A stretch of DNA of 64,000 bases from Flavobacterium hungaricum (GTDB lineage: Bacteria > Bacteroidota > Bacteroidia > Flavobacteriales > Flavobacteriaceae). The notes under the pieces were generated by a model. That model was given only the letters and a program-made list of their open reading frames with translations, made no database searches and had not been told where the DNA came from. The stretch covers positions 186,001-250,000 of the forward strand of contig NZ_PRDM01000006.1 in the NCBI RefSeq assembly GCF_015182285.1, given 5' to 3'. The position numbers were made by a program, and so were the translations under genes. Every line of letters begins with the position of its first letter. Within the stretch, counting starts at the first letter, position 1. This document shows positions 8,172 through 15,198 of this stretch, one piece after another.

Positions 8172-9140
8172 ATGAAACCAGAATTTTACCCTTTACAATT
8201 TGAGCCAATTCTAAAAGAAAGAATTTGGGGAGGAGAAAAACTCAAAACATTGTTAAACAAACCAATCACCTCTAAAATTACTGGCGAAAGCTGGGAATTG
8301 TCTACCGTTGAGGGAGATGTGAGCGTGGTGGCAAATGGAGATTTCAAAGGAAAATCGTTAATGGAACTTATTAATGAAACACCAAATGAAATTTTAGGAA
8401 CAAAAGTATACGAGCGTTTCGGAAAACAATTTCCGCTTCTTTTCAAATATCTAGATGCTAGAGAAGATCTTTCTATACAAGTGCATCCAAACGATAAACT
8501 GGCAAAAGAACGTCATAATTCTTTTGGGAAAACCGAAATGTGGTACGTAATGCAAGCCGATGCCGATGCTAGGATTATTGTTGGTTTTAAAGAGAATTCT
8601 AGTAAAGAAGAATATTTAAAACATTTAGAAGATAATACCTTAGTTTCTATTTTGGATGACGTAAAGGCAAAATCAGGAGATGTGTTCTTTCTAGAAACAG
8701 GAACAGTTCATGCCATTGGGGCGGGATTGGTTGTTGCCGAAATTCAGCAGACATCTGATATTACATATCGTCTTTATGATTTTGACCGTGTTGATGCGCA
8801 GGGAAATAAGCGTGAACTTCACGTTGATCTGGCTCTTGACGCTATTAACTATAATAAAGTAGATACTCAGAAAAAATACACATCAGAAATTAATTCTTCG
8901 AATACAGTTGTGGATTGTCCTTATTTTACAACCAATTTTGTACCGCTGGACGGAAAAATTGAAACGGTAAAATCTGGCGAGACATTTACTGTTTATATGT
9001 GTATCGAAGGAAGTTTTGAAATAGAATATAATGGTTTGAAACAAATCTATAAACAAGGAGATACTGTTTTGGTTCCTGCTGCGATAAATGCATTTGTTTT
9101 GAGCGGAAAAGCTTCAATTTTAGAAATTTACATTTCATAG
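8172..9140 (+). CDS. manA: mannose-6-phosphate isomerase, class I
   Basis: A 322-residue ManA interconverting fructose-6-phosphate and mannose-6-phosphate, feeding GDP-sugar and surface-glycan synthesis. The zinc site is visible as SIQVHPND, EMWYVM and the later ETGTVHAIG. The catalytic strand has the family block QQTSDITYRLYDFDR. The length suits the short bacterial class I form. It lies 62 bp after the peroxiredoxin gene and could be read from the same promoter or its own. Confidence 0.92.
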   Translation: MKPEFYPLQFEPILKERIWGGEKLKTLLNKPITSKITGESWELSTVEGDVSVVANGDFKGKSLMELINETPNEILGTKVYERFGKQFPLLFKYLDAREDLSIQVHPNDKLAKERHNSFGKTEMWYVMQADADARIIVGFKENSSKEEYLKHLEDNTLVSILDDVKAKSGDVFFLETGTVHAIGAGLVVAEIQQTSDITYRLYDFDRVDAQGNKRELHVDLALDAINYNKVDTQKKYTSEINSSNTVVDCPYFTTNFVPLDGKIETVKSGETFTVYMCIEGSFEIEYNGLKQIYKQGDTVLVPAAINAFVLSGKASILEIYIS

Positions 9141-9162
9141 CAGTAAATATAAAGATTATATG

Positions 9163-9170
9163 TACTTTTG
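9163..9170 (+). promoter_or_regulatory. -7 element for the gene at 9198
   Basis: TACTTTTG matches TAnnTTTG, with the start codon 28 nt downstream. It covers an in-frame upstream ATG at 9168, so that longer start cannot be on a transcript from this promoter. No clear TTG sits at the -33 position. Confidence 0.5.
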
Positions 9171-9197
9171 CAGACGCAAATTAAAATAATAAAAAAA

Positions 9198-9464
9198 ATG
9201 GCAAACGTTAAGAATTTAAAGAAAGACATCAACTTCGTATTAGGAGATATTATTGAGGCAGTTTACTTGTTTGAGATGTCAACAGAAGGAAATCCAACTC
9301 CAGAAACGAATGCTTTGATCGATGAAGCTATTGCTGCATTTGATACTTTGATCACAAAAGTAAACGCAAAGAACGTTGAAAACAAAAAAGCGCACTTTAA
9401 GCAAATTAATGTAGAGTTAGAACAAACTGCTAATCAATTGATTGAAAAAATCAACGCATTATAA
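9198..9464 (+). CDS. small conserved helical protein, unknown function
   Basis: An 88-residue, all-helical, charged cytosolic protein with no signal and no cysteines. I start it at ATG 9198 because the promoter element overlaps the upstream ATG at 9168. I recognise it only as the kind of small conserved protein common in Flavobacteriia; no function can be given. It follows manA and is followed by tRNA-Thr. Confidence 0.75.
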   Translation: MANVKNLKKDINFVLGDIIEAVYLFEMSTEGNPTPETNALIDEAIAAFDTLITKVNAKNVENKKAHFKQINVELEQTANQLIEKINAL

Positions 9465-9529
9465 GCAAAAAAAAGTATAAAAAAGTGCAAATTTATTTTG
9501 GAGAAACGAAAAACCGCTTTATATTTGCA

Positions 9530-9537
9530 CCCGTAAT
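9530..9537 (+). promoter_or_regulatory. -7 element of tRNA-Thr
   Basis: TATATTTG lies 3 nt before the mature tRNA 5' end region, consistent with a very short tRNA leader. No -33 TTG at standard spacing. Confidence 0.4.
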
Positions 9538-9540
9538 GAG

Positions 9541-9614
9541 GCCGATGTAGCTCAGCTGGCTAGAGCAGCTGATTTGTAATCAGCAGGTCGTGGGTTCGAG
9601 TCCCTCTATCGGCT
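9541..9614 (+). tRNA. tRNA-Thr (anticodon TGT), copy 1
   Basis: A 74-nt cloverleaf. The acceptor arm GCCGATG pairs with TATCGGC. The D stem is GCTC/GAGC, and the anticodon stem GCTGA/TCAGC encloses TTTGTAA, giving anticodon TGT (reads ACA). The T loop is TTCGAGT. CCA is not encoded. The T stem has one T-T mismatch, shared with copy 2. Confidence 0.95.
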
Positions 9615-9620
9615 CAACGG

Positions 9621-9650
9621 AAACCATTCGCTTTTGCGAATGGTTTTTTA
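9621..9650 (+). terminator. terminator after tRNA-Thr copy 1
   Basis: AAACCATTCG / CGAATGGTTT hairpin followed by a T run. Confidence 0.8.
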
Positions 9651-9717
9651 CTTAAAAATGAAGGCAGGTTTGTTTTGAAACTTAAAAAATCAAACTAAAA
9701 TCTGTAAAATAAAATAC

Positions 9718-9791
9718 GCCGATGTAGCTCAGCTGGCTAGAGCAGCTGATTTGTAATCAGCAGGTCGTGGGTTCGAGTCCCTCTATCGGCT
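9718..9791 (+). tRNA. tRNA-Thr (anticodon TGT), copy 2
   Basis: Identical over all 74 nt to the copy at 9541-9614 and 103 bp beyond its 3' end. It has its own following terminator, while the flanks differ. This looks like a tandem gene duplication. Confidence 0.95.
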
Positions 9792-9795
9792 CCAA

Positions 9796-9826
9796 AAACC
9801 ATCACAATTTGTGGTGGTTTTTTTAT
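9796..9826 (+). terminator. terminator after tRNA-Thr copy 2
   Basis: AAACCATCAC / GTGGTGGTTT hairpin (one wobble pair) with a following T run. Confidence 0.78.
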
Positions 9827-9854
9827 GTCCTAAAATTATATATAAAATTGAACC

Positions 9855-9904
9855 GCAAAGTCCGCAAAGTTTTTTTAAGCATTGCGGACTTTGCGCTTTT
9901 ACCT
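9855..9904. repeat. dispersed intergenic inverted repeat (GCAAAGTCCGC type)
   Basis: A 13-bp perfect inverted repeat (9855-9867 and 9892-9904) built from GCAAAGTCCGCAA. Related GCAAAG-rich palindromes occur at 45466-45498 and 48211-48339, so this belongs to a dispersed family of intergenic palindromes. The remainder of 9827-10073 shows no gene. Confidence 0.65.
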
Positions 9905-10073
9905 TTGCACATTTTGCCGTTAAAGATAATTTGGCATTAAAAAAAAGATAACATTTAGTATCGTTTCAGTTTTAGGCTTCAAGTTTGAAATTTGAAAATT
10001 GGAATTTAAACAAAGTGAAATTTTTAGAATATTTTTCCTATGTTTGTTTTTTAACCAAAAACATAAACACCTA

Positions 10074-10529
10074 ATGGAAGAAACATCAGTTTTCGAAAAA
10101 TTTGATTTGCAGCTTGACCTTGCTGCAAAAGACTTTGTTAAAGAAATAGCAAAATGGGCTTATTTCTTGTCAATCCTCGGCTATGTAGGAATTGGTCTTT
10201 TATTAATTATTGCGGTTTTCGCAGGAACATTATTCTCAGCATTTGGAGGGGTATTTGGAGGAGGAATACAAGGAGGCAGTTTGGGCTTTATGATGGGTTT
10301 TATTTATTTTGCTATGGCGGCAATTTATTTCTTCCCAGTGTATTATTTGCATAAGTTTGCTTCAAATGCAAAAAAAGCGTTTAGAGAAAATGATTCTGAA
10401 GCGCTGACAACTTCATTTCAATATTTAAAATCACATTATAAATTTATCGGAATCTTTGTTTTGGTTCTTTTAGCTTTATATGGTTTGATAATTGTCTTTG
10501 CTGTTTTAGGCGGTTTATTTGGCAGATAA
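10074..10529 (+). CDS. DUF5362-like membrane protein
   Basis: A 151-residue protein with a soluble N-terminal helix and three or four hydrophobic segments: the first around residues 30-50, a Gly-rich linker, then a segment ending in YFFPVYYLHKF, and a C-terminal one. This resembles DUF5362, a small membrane family of unknown function in Bacteroidota. I chose ATG 10074; an in-frame ATG at 9999 adds 25 odd residues. A diverged, broken copy of its second half lies directly downstream (10569-10870). Confidence 0.7.
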   Translation: MEETSVFEKFDLQLDLAAKDFVKEIAKWAYFLSILGYVGIGLLLIIAVFAGTLFSAFGGVFGGGIQGGSLGFMMGFIYFAMAAIYFFPVYYLHKFASNAKKAFRENDSEALTTSFQYLKSHYKFIGIFVLVLLALYGLIIVFAVLGGLFGR

Positions 10530-10552
10530 TAAAATAATATAACGCAAGACTC

Positions 10553-10586
10553 CAAGTCCTGATATAATTTGTATCAGGGCTTTTTT
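10553..10586 (+). terminator. terminator of DUF5362-like gene
   Basis: CCTGATA / TATCAGG stem around a TAATTTG loop, followed by a T run. Confidence 0.8.
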
Positions 10587-10870
10587 TATGCGGTTAAATT
10601 TCAAATTAGATTATCCAAAACTAATAAAGCGCCAATGGAAGGAAAGTCAGTCTTGGGAACAGGAGAGCTGATGAATAATTTCGGAACTGCTTTGAATGTT
10701 TTTTATCTGATTCTGACGGGATATTTTTTTTCTGTATATTTTTTGTATAAGTTTGGTTATAATGCAAAAAAAGGATTAGAAAACAGCGATGCTTGAGGTA
10801 TTGACAAATCTGTTGAGTTGTCTAAGGATGCATTATAAAAGCGGCAGTATAGTTATATTGTCATATTAAT
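10569..10870 (+). pseudogene. frameshifted remnant of a DUF5362-like paralogue
   Basis: The frame up to 10796 contains YFFSVYFLYKF.NAKKGLENSD, which matches YFFPVYYLHKF.NAKKAFRENDS of the gene just upstream. Homology then continues in another frame from 10789 (EVLTNLL..LRMHYK matches EALTTSF..LKSHYK) and meets a stop at about 10861-10863. The N-terminal hydrophobic half is missing. A tandem duplicate that decayed through a frameshift near 10790 is the simplest reading. A sequencing error is a less likely alternative because the N-terminal half is also missing. Confidence 0.65.
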
Positions 10871-10919
10871 TTTTATTTGGCTGCTCTGGGTTGAGCTTTG
10901 TTTTTTTTATAAAAAATGG

Positions 10920-10953
10920 ATATAAAAAAAGCCCTGAAAATTCAGGACTTTTT
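10920..10953. terminator. bidirectional terminator
   Basis: A-rich flank, short stem CCTGAA / TTCAGG, T-rich flank. It lies between the pseudogene and the convergent gene at 10974. Confidence 0.65.
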
Positions 10954-10973
10954 GTAAATATTTAAAACTGCAA

Positions 10974-11726
10974 TTATTCTTGTGCTGGTGCAGCTGCAGG
11001 AGTTGCCGGAGCAGATTCCTGTTGTTTTTTAATGTCAGCTACATATTTAGTCAATTTCTTTCCGTATAATGATTTTGCTACTTTTGGGCTCATTGATTTC
11101 TCAATTGTGTCCAGAAACTTAACATTGATATCGTAAATTTGAGATAAAGCAATGTAAGGCGCGATTTCGTAATCTTTATTATTTAAAGCAAAGTTGGTTG
11201 CGTACAAATACTTTCTTTTAATATTAGACTCTTCTTTAAGAGTAAGGCTGTCCAGAGCTTTTTGATCTTGTCTTTTAATGGCTTTAAAACGCGGCTCTAC
11301 CATAGAAAGATTTTCGTCGATAAAACGAGAATTTATTTTTTGAAACTGCTCATATAATTCCTGATTTTTAGAACCAGTTATTTTTGCACTTGAGATATAA
11401 TTGTCAAGGTTGGTTTCGATATTAATATTTCCTGGCTCAGCAAAGAATAAAATATTATTGTCTAACGAATTGGTTACACCGCGGTCCAAAAATAGGTAAA
11501 GCATTTCTGGAGAATCTAATTTGATGTTAGTTTCAAAAGTAGAATTTCCGTCAATTTTAATGCTGTCAATTACAACAAGAGAAGTATCTACAATTCTTTG
11601 AATATAAAGAGTTCCGTTTTTAAGTCCTTTAATGTTTCCTGTGATATGAAGACCGTCAGTAGATTCTTTTTTGCTGCAAGCCATTACAAGTAAAATGGCA
11701 GCAAAGGCAATAATAGTTTTTTTCAT
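10974..11726 (-). CDS. DUF4369-domain lipoprotein
   Basis: A 250-residue lipoprotein when started at ATG 11726, where the signal peptide with lipobox VMAC begins; an in-frame ATG at 11813 adds an unlikely 29-residue tail. The N-terminal part (ITGNIKGLKNGTLYIQ.., SIKIDGNSTFE) resembles DUF4369, a beta-sandwich usually placed before a thioredoxin domain in Bacteroidota envelope disulfide proteins. Here no CxxC thioredoxin domain follows. The rest is helical and ends in a Pro/Ala-rich tail. Function unknown; probably inner-leaflet outer membrane. Confidence 0.75.
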   Translation of the reverse strand: MKKTIIAFAAILLVMACSKKESTDGLHITGNIKGLKNGTLYIQRIVDTSLVVIDSIKIDGNSTFETNIKLDSPEMLYLFLDRGVTNSLDNNILFFAEPGNINIETNLDNYISSAKITGSKNQELYEQFQKINSRFIDENLSMVEPRFKAIKRQDQKALDSLTLKEESNIKRKYLYATNFALNNKDYEIAPYIALSQIYDINVKFLDTIEKSMSPKVAKSLYGKKLTKYVADIKKQQESAPATPAAAPAQE

Positions 11727-11804
11727 TGGTTTTTTAGATTTTGCTGCAAAATAAAGAAAATTGTTTAAATGTATAGAGACTGCTGTTTTATTTTTGAAAA
11801 AAAT

Positions 11805-11834
11805 AAATCCCAATCTATTTCTAAATTGGGATTT
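11805..11834 (-). terminator. terminator of gene 11858-12676
   Basis: AAATCCCAAT / ATTGGGATTT stem with a 10-nt loop in the 130-bp spacer between two minus-strand lipoprotein genes; the upstream A run gives a T run on the minus strand. Confidence 0.7.
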
Positions 11835-11857
11835 CTAAATCTTTTGAAATCATTTGC

Positions 11858-12676
11858 TTACAGCGAAAGCTCAATACTGCTTCCGTTCTCGTGTGTATAA
11901 ACGTATTTAGGATCACAGTCGTTGTTTCCGTAATCAATAACTCCGTTTAATATTCCTCCCTGAATTTTTACTTTTCCTTTAGAGATAAAAAGACAAGAAT
12001 ATTTTTTAATAAGCGTTTCTTGAACAGTCAGTGTCAGTACTGTTCCGTCTCCTGCGGTTACGGTATGTGCTCCTTCAGGAACTTCATAAACATTATCCGA
12101 TAAAACATATGGAGTGTCAACGCCTGCGGTTTGTTTGGTAGTATACGTGCCAGAATTTAGGTAGACTCTGCCTTGAGTATCGGTTAATTTACCATTAGTT
12201 GCTTTTCTTGTCCATTGTGGTACAGTTGCAACGGTAGTGGTATTGGTGTATTCTATGGTTCCTTCTAGTTTTAAATTGTTTATAGAATAATCAATTCTTT
12301 TAATGGTCATTTTGCTTCCTGTAGTAGTAACAGGTCCAGTAAGAGTGATTTCTAATTTTCCTTTTCTTGTAAGGTTTCCGTCAAGACAGCCTGAAGTTCC
12401 AAAATCTACCGTAAAGATTCTTGGATAAGTAGTACCGCTTACGGTTATTGTAGTGCAATTACCAACTGGTGTTTCAGCAGGTTTTGTGGTATTAGGAGTA
12501 GTGGTTACAGAAAGAGCTGTATTTACATCCATTTCGTTAGCGGCATCGATCGCTGTAGAAGCACCTACCATTGTATAATCTGATGTTGTAATGTTTTTGT
12601 TGTCATCGTTGGAACAAGAAACATACAGTAATGCTGCTGCAAAAACAGCGGTTAAAGAAATAACAGTTTTTTTCAT
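11858..12676 (-). CDS. hypothetical lipoprotein, Thr-rich
   Basis: A 272-residue predicted lipoprotein; the lipobox YVSC is followed by SNDDN, an acidic +2 to +5 stretch of the kind that flavobacteria use to sort lipoproteins to the cell surface. The mature chain is rich in Thr, Gly and beta-strand pattern (GKLEITLTGP, MTIKRIDYSINNLKLEGTIEY), with four cysteines besides the lipidated one. I do not recognise a family. It has its own promoter and terminator, so it is a single-gene unit. Confidence 0.72.
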   Translation of the reverse strand: MKKTVISLTAVFAAALLYVSCSNDDNKNITTSDYTMVGASTAIDAANEMDVNTALSVTTTPNTTKPAETPVGNCTTITVSGTTYPRIFTVDFGTSGCLDGNLTRKGKLEITLTGPVTTTGSKMTIKRIDYSINNLKLEGTIEYTNTTTVATVPQWTRKATNGKLTDTQGRVYLNSGTYTTKQTAGVDTPYVLSDNVYEVPEGAHTVTAGDGTVLTLTVQETLIKKYSCLFISKGKVKIQGGILNGVIDYGNNDCDPKYVYTHENGSSIELSL

Positions 12677-12711
12677 AGTGTTTTTGTTTTTGGTTAGATA
12701 AAAAGGGTATT

Positions 12712-12739
12712 CAAATGTAATAAAAAAATCGAATTACAA
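12712..12739 (-). promoter_or_regulatory. promoter of gene 11858-12676
   Basis: On the minus strand: TTG, 17 nt, TACATTTG, about 36 nt before the start codon. Confidence 0.6.
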
Positions 12740-12836
12740 ATTAGAAATCTGGATTAAGACCTCTTGTAGTATATTGTAACGCCGATTTCAGCTGAAAATT
12801 ATCTAATTAAAACAATATAAAAAAGGGATAAAATAT

Positions 12837-14102
12837 TTAAACAGATTTATAGTAATCGCTCTTCGCTTTTCGGATTTTTTTATATTCTTCCCAATTAAAA
12901 CGGGTTAAAAACTCTGCTGCTTTTTGAGCGCCGCGAATGAATAAATCAATTTTGGCATCTTCGGTTAGATTGAAATTGAGCCAATGATGGCTTCCAGTGT
13001 CAATATATCCAATAAGATTTTTAAAATCTGGATTTTTTCTTAAAAACTCAGAATCGTAGCCGTATCTCGCTGTATCAAAAAGGGAACTGATCACGTTGGA
13101 TATTTTTTCGTTGGTATTGATTTCGTTTTTATCGTATCCTAATTTGATTCCAAAAGTAGGGGAAGCTGGAACATTGTTGTTTTCATGAAAAATATCTATC
13201 GGAAAATTAGAAATAATACCGCCGTCCATAAACATGACTTCAGACGGAACAGATGTTCTCAAACAAGTTGCTTCATTCCATTTATTCCAAGCCTCAATTC
13301 CGGTCGGAATATTTTTTATTTTAAAAGGAGAAAAGAAAAGCGGAATCGACATTGAAGCGCGAACAAAATCTGCGGGATTCTGTACTTCTGGATTCGCATA
13401 AAAAAGATCAATCATTTTTGGAAAAATAATTTTACTTTCTGTAGTAATATCGGCAGCAATAATGGCCAGTTCGCTCCAATGATCTGTGCGTGTATAATTT
13501 TCTTTTTCACCAGGATTGGGTTTGTCCAAGCGGTATAATTGATTTTTTTCTGAAACGCCTTTTTGACGTAATGCTTTTAAGTCGCCATAGTTTTTTATTC
13601 CTTTTTGAGAAAGCAGATTTGTCATCCATTGATGAAAATTGTTTCCAGGGTTTAAGCCCAGATCATCTTTAAAATTGTCTACAACCTGACATCCTTTCAG
13701 AACCAATTTTAAGTTGCCTGCGTCACTTAGCAGGGTATCTATAAACTCTTTGGCGTCGCGGTCGCCGTCTACAAAATCGTATAAATTTTTATTACACAAA
13801 CAATCCAAAATCCATTCGGATTTTTGAATGTCGCAAGTTCCGGCAGCAGCCATCAAAATAGTATTAATACTTCCTGCAGAAGTTCCGGCCAGACTCAAAA
13901 AACGAATTCCAACCTGTTCTAGAATATAGACGTATCCTACTAAGGCAATTCCGAGAACGCCGCCACCTTCCTGAACAAGATCAACATACTGGTAATTGTT
14001 TTTGTCTGTTATGTCAGAGAATTTCTTGTCCTTAATCTGTTGTTTTAAATCTTTTAAAATTGCTAGAACTTCTCCATTTTCAGTAAATTTTTTCTTGTCC
14101 AT
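12837..14102 (-). CDS. patatin-like phospholipase
   Basis: A patatin-family serine acylhydrolase of 421 residues when started at ATG 14102; a longer in-frame start at 14225 adds an unconvincing leader. The oxyanion GGG lies in QEGGGVLG (46-51). The nucleophile elbow is GTSAG with Ser75, and the catalytic Asp293 lies in MDGGIISNF, giving the Ser-Asp dyad. There is no signal peptide. Members release fatty acids from phospholipids; some act as toxins or as defence effectors, but no sensor or nucleotide cyclase gene is next to this one. The adjacent same-strand gene 14282-14953 is of unknown function and separated by a terminator. Confidence 0.88.
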   Translation of the reverse strand: MDKKKFTENGEVLAILKDLKQQIKDKKFSDITDKNNYQYVDLVQEGGGVLGIALVGYVYILEQVGIRFLSLAGTSAGSINTILMAAAGTCDIQKSEWILDCLCNKNLYDFVDGDRDAKEFIDTLLSDAGNLKLVLKGCQVVDNFKDDLGLNPGNNFHQWMTNLLSQKGIKNYGDLKALRQKGVSEKNQLYRLDKPNPGEKENYTRTDHWSELAIIAADITTESKIIFPKMIDLFYANPEVQNPADFVRASMSIPLFFSPFKIKNIPTGIEAWNKWNEATCLRTSVPSEVMFMDGGIISNFPIDIFHENNNVPASPTFGIKLGYDKNEINTNEKISNVISSLFDTARYGYDSEFLRKNPDFKNLIGYIDTGSHHWLNFNLTEDAKIDLFIRGAQKAAEFLTRFNWEEYKKIRKAKSDYYKSV

Positions 14103-14227
14103 GATTTCTAGAATTTTGATGGTACTATTTTTATTTGTAAAATATTGAAAATCAAAATTATATAAAGTATGGTTTTGATAAAAGGGGAGAATTCCCCTTT
14201 TTTGAAACATAGTTTTTAAAACCAAAA

Positions 14228-14257
14228 AAATCCCGTAAAACTTAATTTGCGGGATTT
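14228..14257 (-). terminator. terminator between gene 14282 and the patatin gene
   Basis: AAATCCCG / CGGGATTT stem around a 14-nt loop, preceded by an A run that gives a T run on the minus strand. Confidence 0.6.
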
Positions 14258-14281
14258 ATGGATACTATAGTTTTATAATTT

Positions 14282-14953
14282 TTATTGTAGTGCTTCAACA
14301 GCTTTTACAGCATAATCATCATAGCCAAAAATAGAATAGTCTACAAACATATTCCCTGTTAAATCAGGTACATCTTGTCGGTCTCTGATTCCGTTTGGAT
14401 AATCTAATTTTTCAATAAAAGAACTTAGATAATACCCGACCTGATCGTCTTTCTTGTTTTTTGCAATGTCTAAAATTATTCCGACGACTAATTTAGAAAG
14501 TTCCACAACGGCACCACTTATAGGATTACTTGTTTTAGCCAGCACTTCTATTCCTTTTGTAATCACATTTATATTCGAATCGGTTAGAACGGCCTTAATC
14601 AATCCAGCATTATCACGTGTTTTTTTGTCCAATTCAACTCCAATAATCTGCCAGCTGAAATCTTTTGGGATCTTTTCGCTTTTGTAAACAATATAACCAG
14701 TATCGCCAAAAGTGATAAGGCTTTTGTCTTTTACTTTGTGAATAGTCATTAGAATTCTGGACTGAATGACGTTGGAGACAGAATCTTTTATAATTTCTTT
14801 TTTTCTTGCTTCGTCATTAGTTTCAAAAAACTCATTCAGATTTGGAAAACTATCGGACGATTGATTGATAAAACTCATAAATTGAATTTCTCCTTTTCCT
14901 ATTAAGTCACCATTTTTCATGATTCTTAATCTGTTTAATCTTACGTAGAACAT
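14282..14953 (-). CDS. hypothetical protein, possible beta-sandwich N-terminus
   Basis: A 223-residue soluble protein without signal peptide. It opens with alternating strands (FYVRLNRLRIMKNGDLIG..EIQFMSF) that suggest a beta-sandwich. A helical segment and a second strand-rich region follow (RILMTIHKVKD..LITFGDTGYIVYKSEK), then a Val/Ile-rich helical stretch (GAVVELSKLVVGIILDIA). I do not recognise the family. It is upstream of the patatin gene on the same strand but a terminator lies between, so a functional link is only possible, not shown. Confidence 0.6.
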   Translation of the reverse strand: MFYVRLNRLRIMKNGDLIGKGEIQFMSFINQSSDSFPNLNEFFETNDEARKKEIIKDSVSNVIQSRILMTIHKVKDKSLITFGDTGYIVYKSEKIPKDFSWQIIGVELDKKTRDNAGLIKAVLTDSNINVITKGIEVLAKTSNPISGAVVELSKLVVGIILDIAKNKKDDQVGYYLSSFIEKLDYPNGIRDRQDVPDLTGNMFVDYSIFGYDDYAVKAVEALQ

Positions 14954-15135
14954 AGTATTAATATTTGTCTGCCTACTCTGTTTAGGATTTTTGGCGGGCT
15001 CCCATTGTTTTTATGAATAAGATTTAGAATGTGCGAATAGTTTTCTTAAGTGCTTGAAAAATATAAGTTTAAAGTTAATTATTTGCGCTGATCTAAAATG
15101 CAAATAATTGTTTTTTTAATAGGCTGGCCCAAAAA

Positions 15136-15166
15136 AAAGCCCTGCAAGTTAAACTTGCAGGGCTTT
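15136..15166. terminator. strong terminator downstream of htpG
   Basis: A 15-bp perfect stem from AAAGCCCTGCAAGTT to its complement with a minimal loop; A run on the left, so it works for the minus-strand htpG. Confidence 0.85.
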
Positions 15167-15198
15167 AGAGTTATGTTTAGGTTTGGTAAACCTAAATA

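Noticed and set aside
6686..9140. Isoprenoid or sugar biosynthetic cluster
   Set aside because: idi, a PTPS/QueD gene, peroxiredoxin and manA are metabolically unrelated; close spacing is the only link.
9541..9791. Integration site of a mobile element between the tRNA copies
   Set aside because: Only 103 bp lie between the copies and there is no integrase or cargo.
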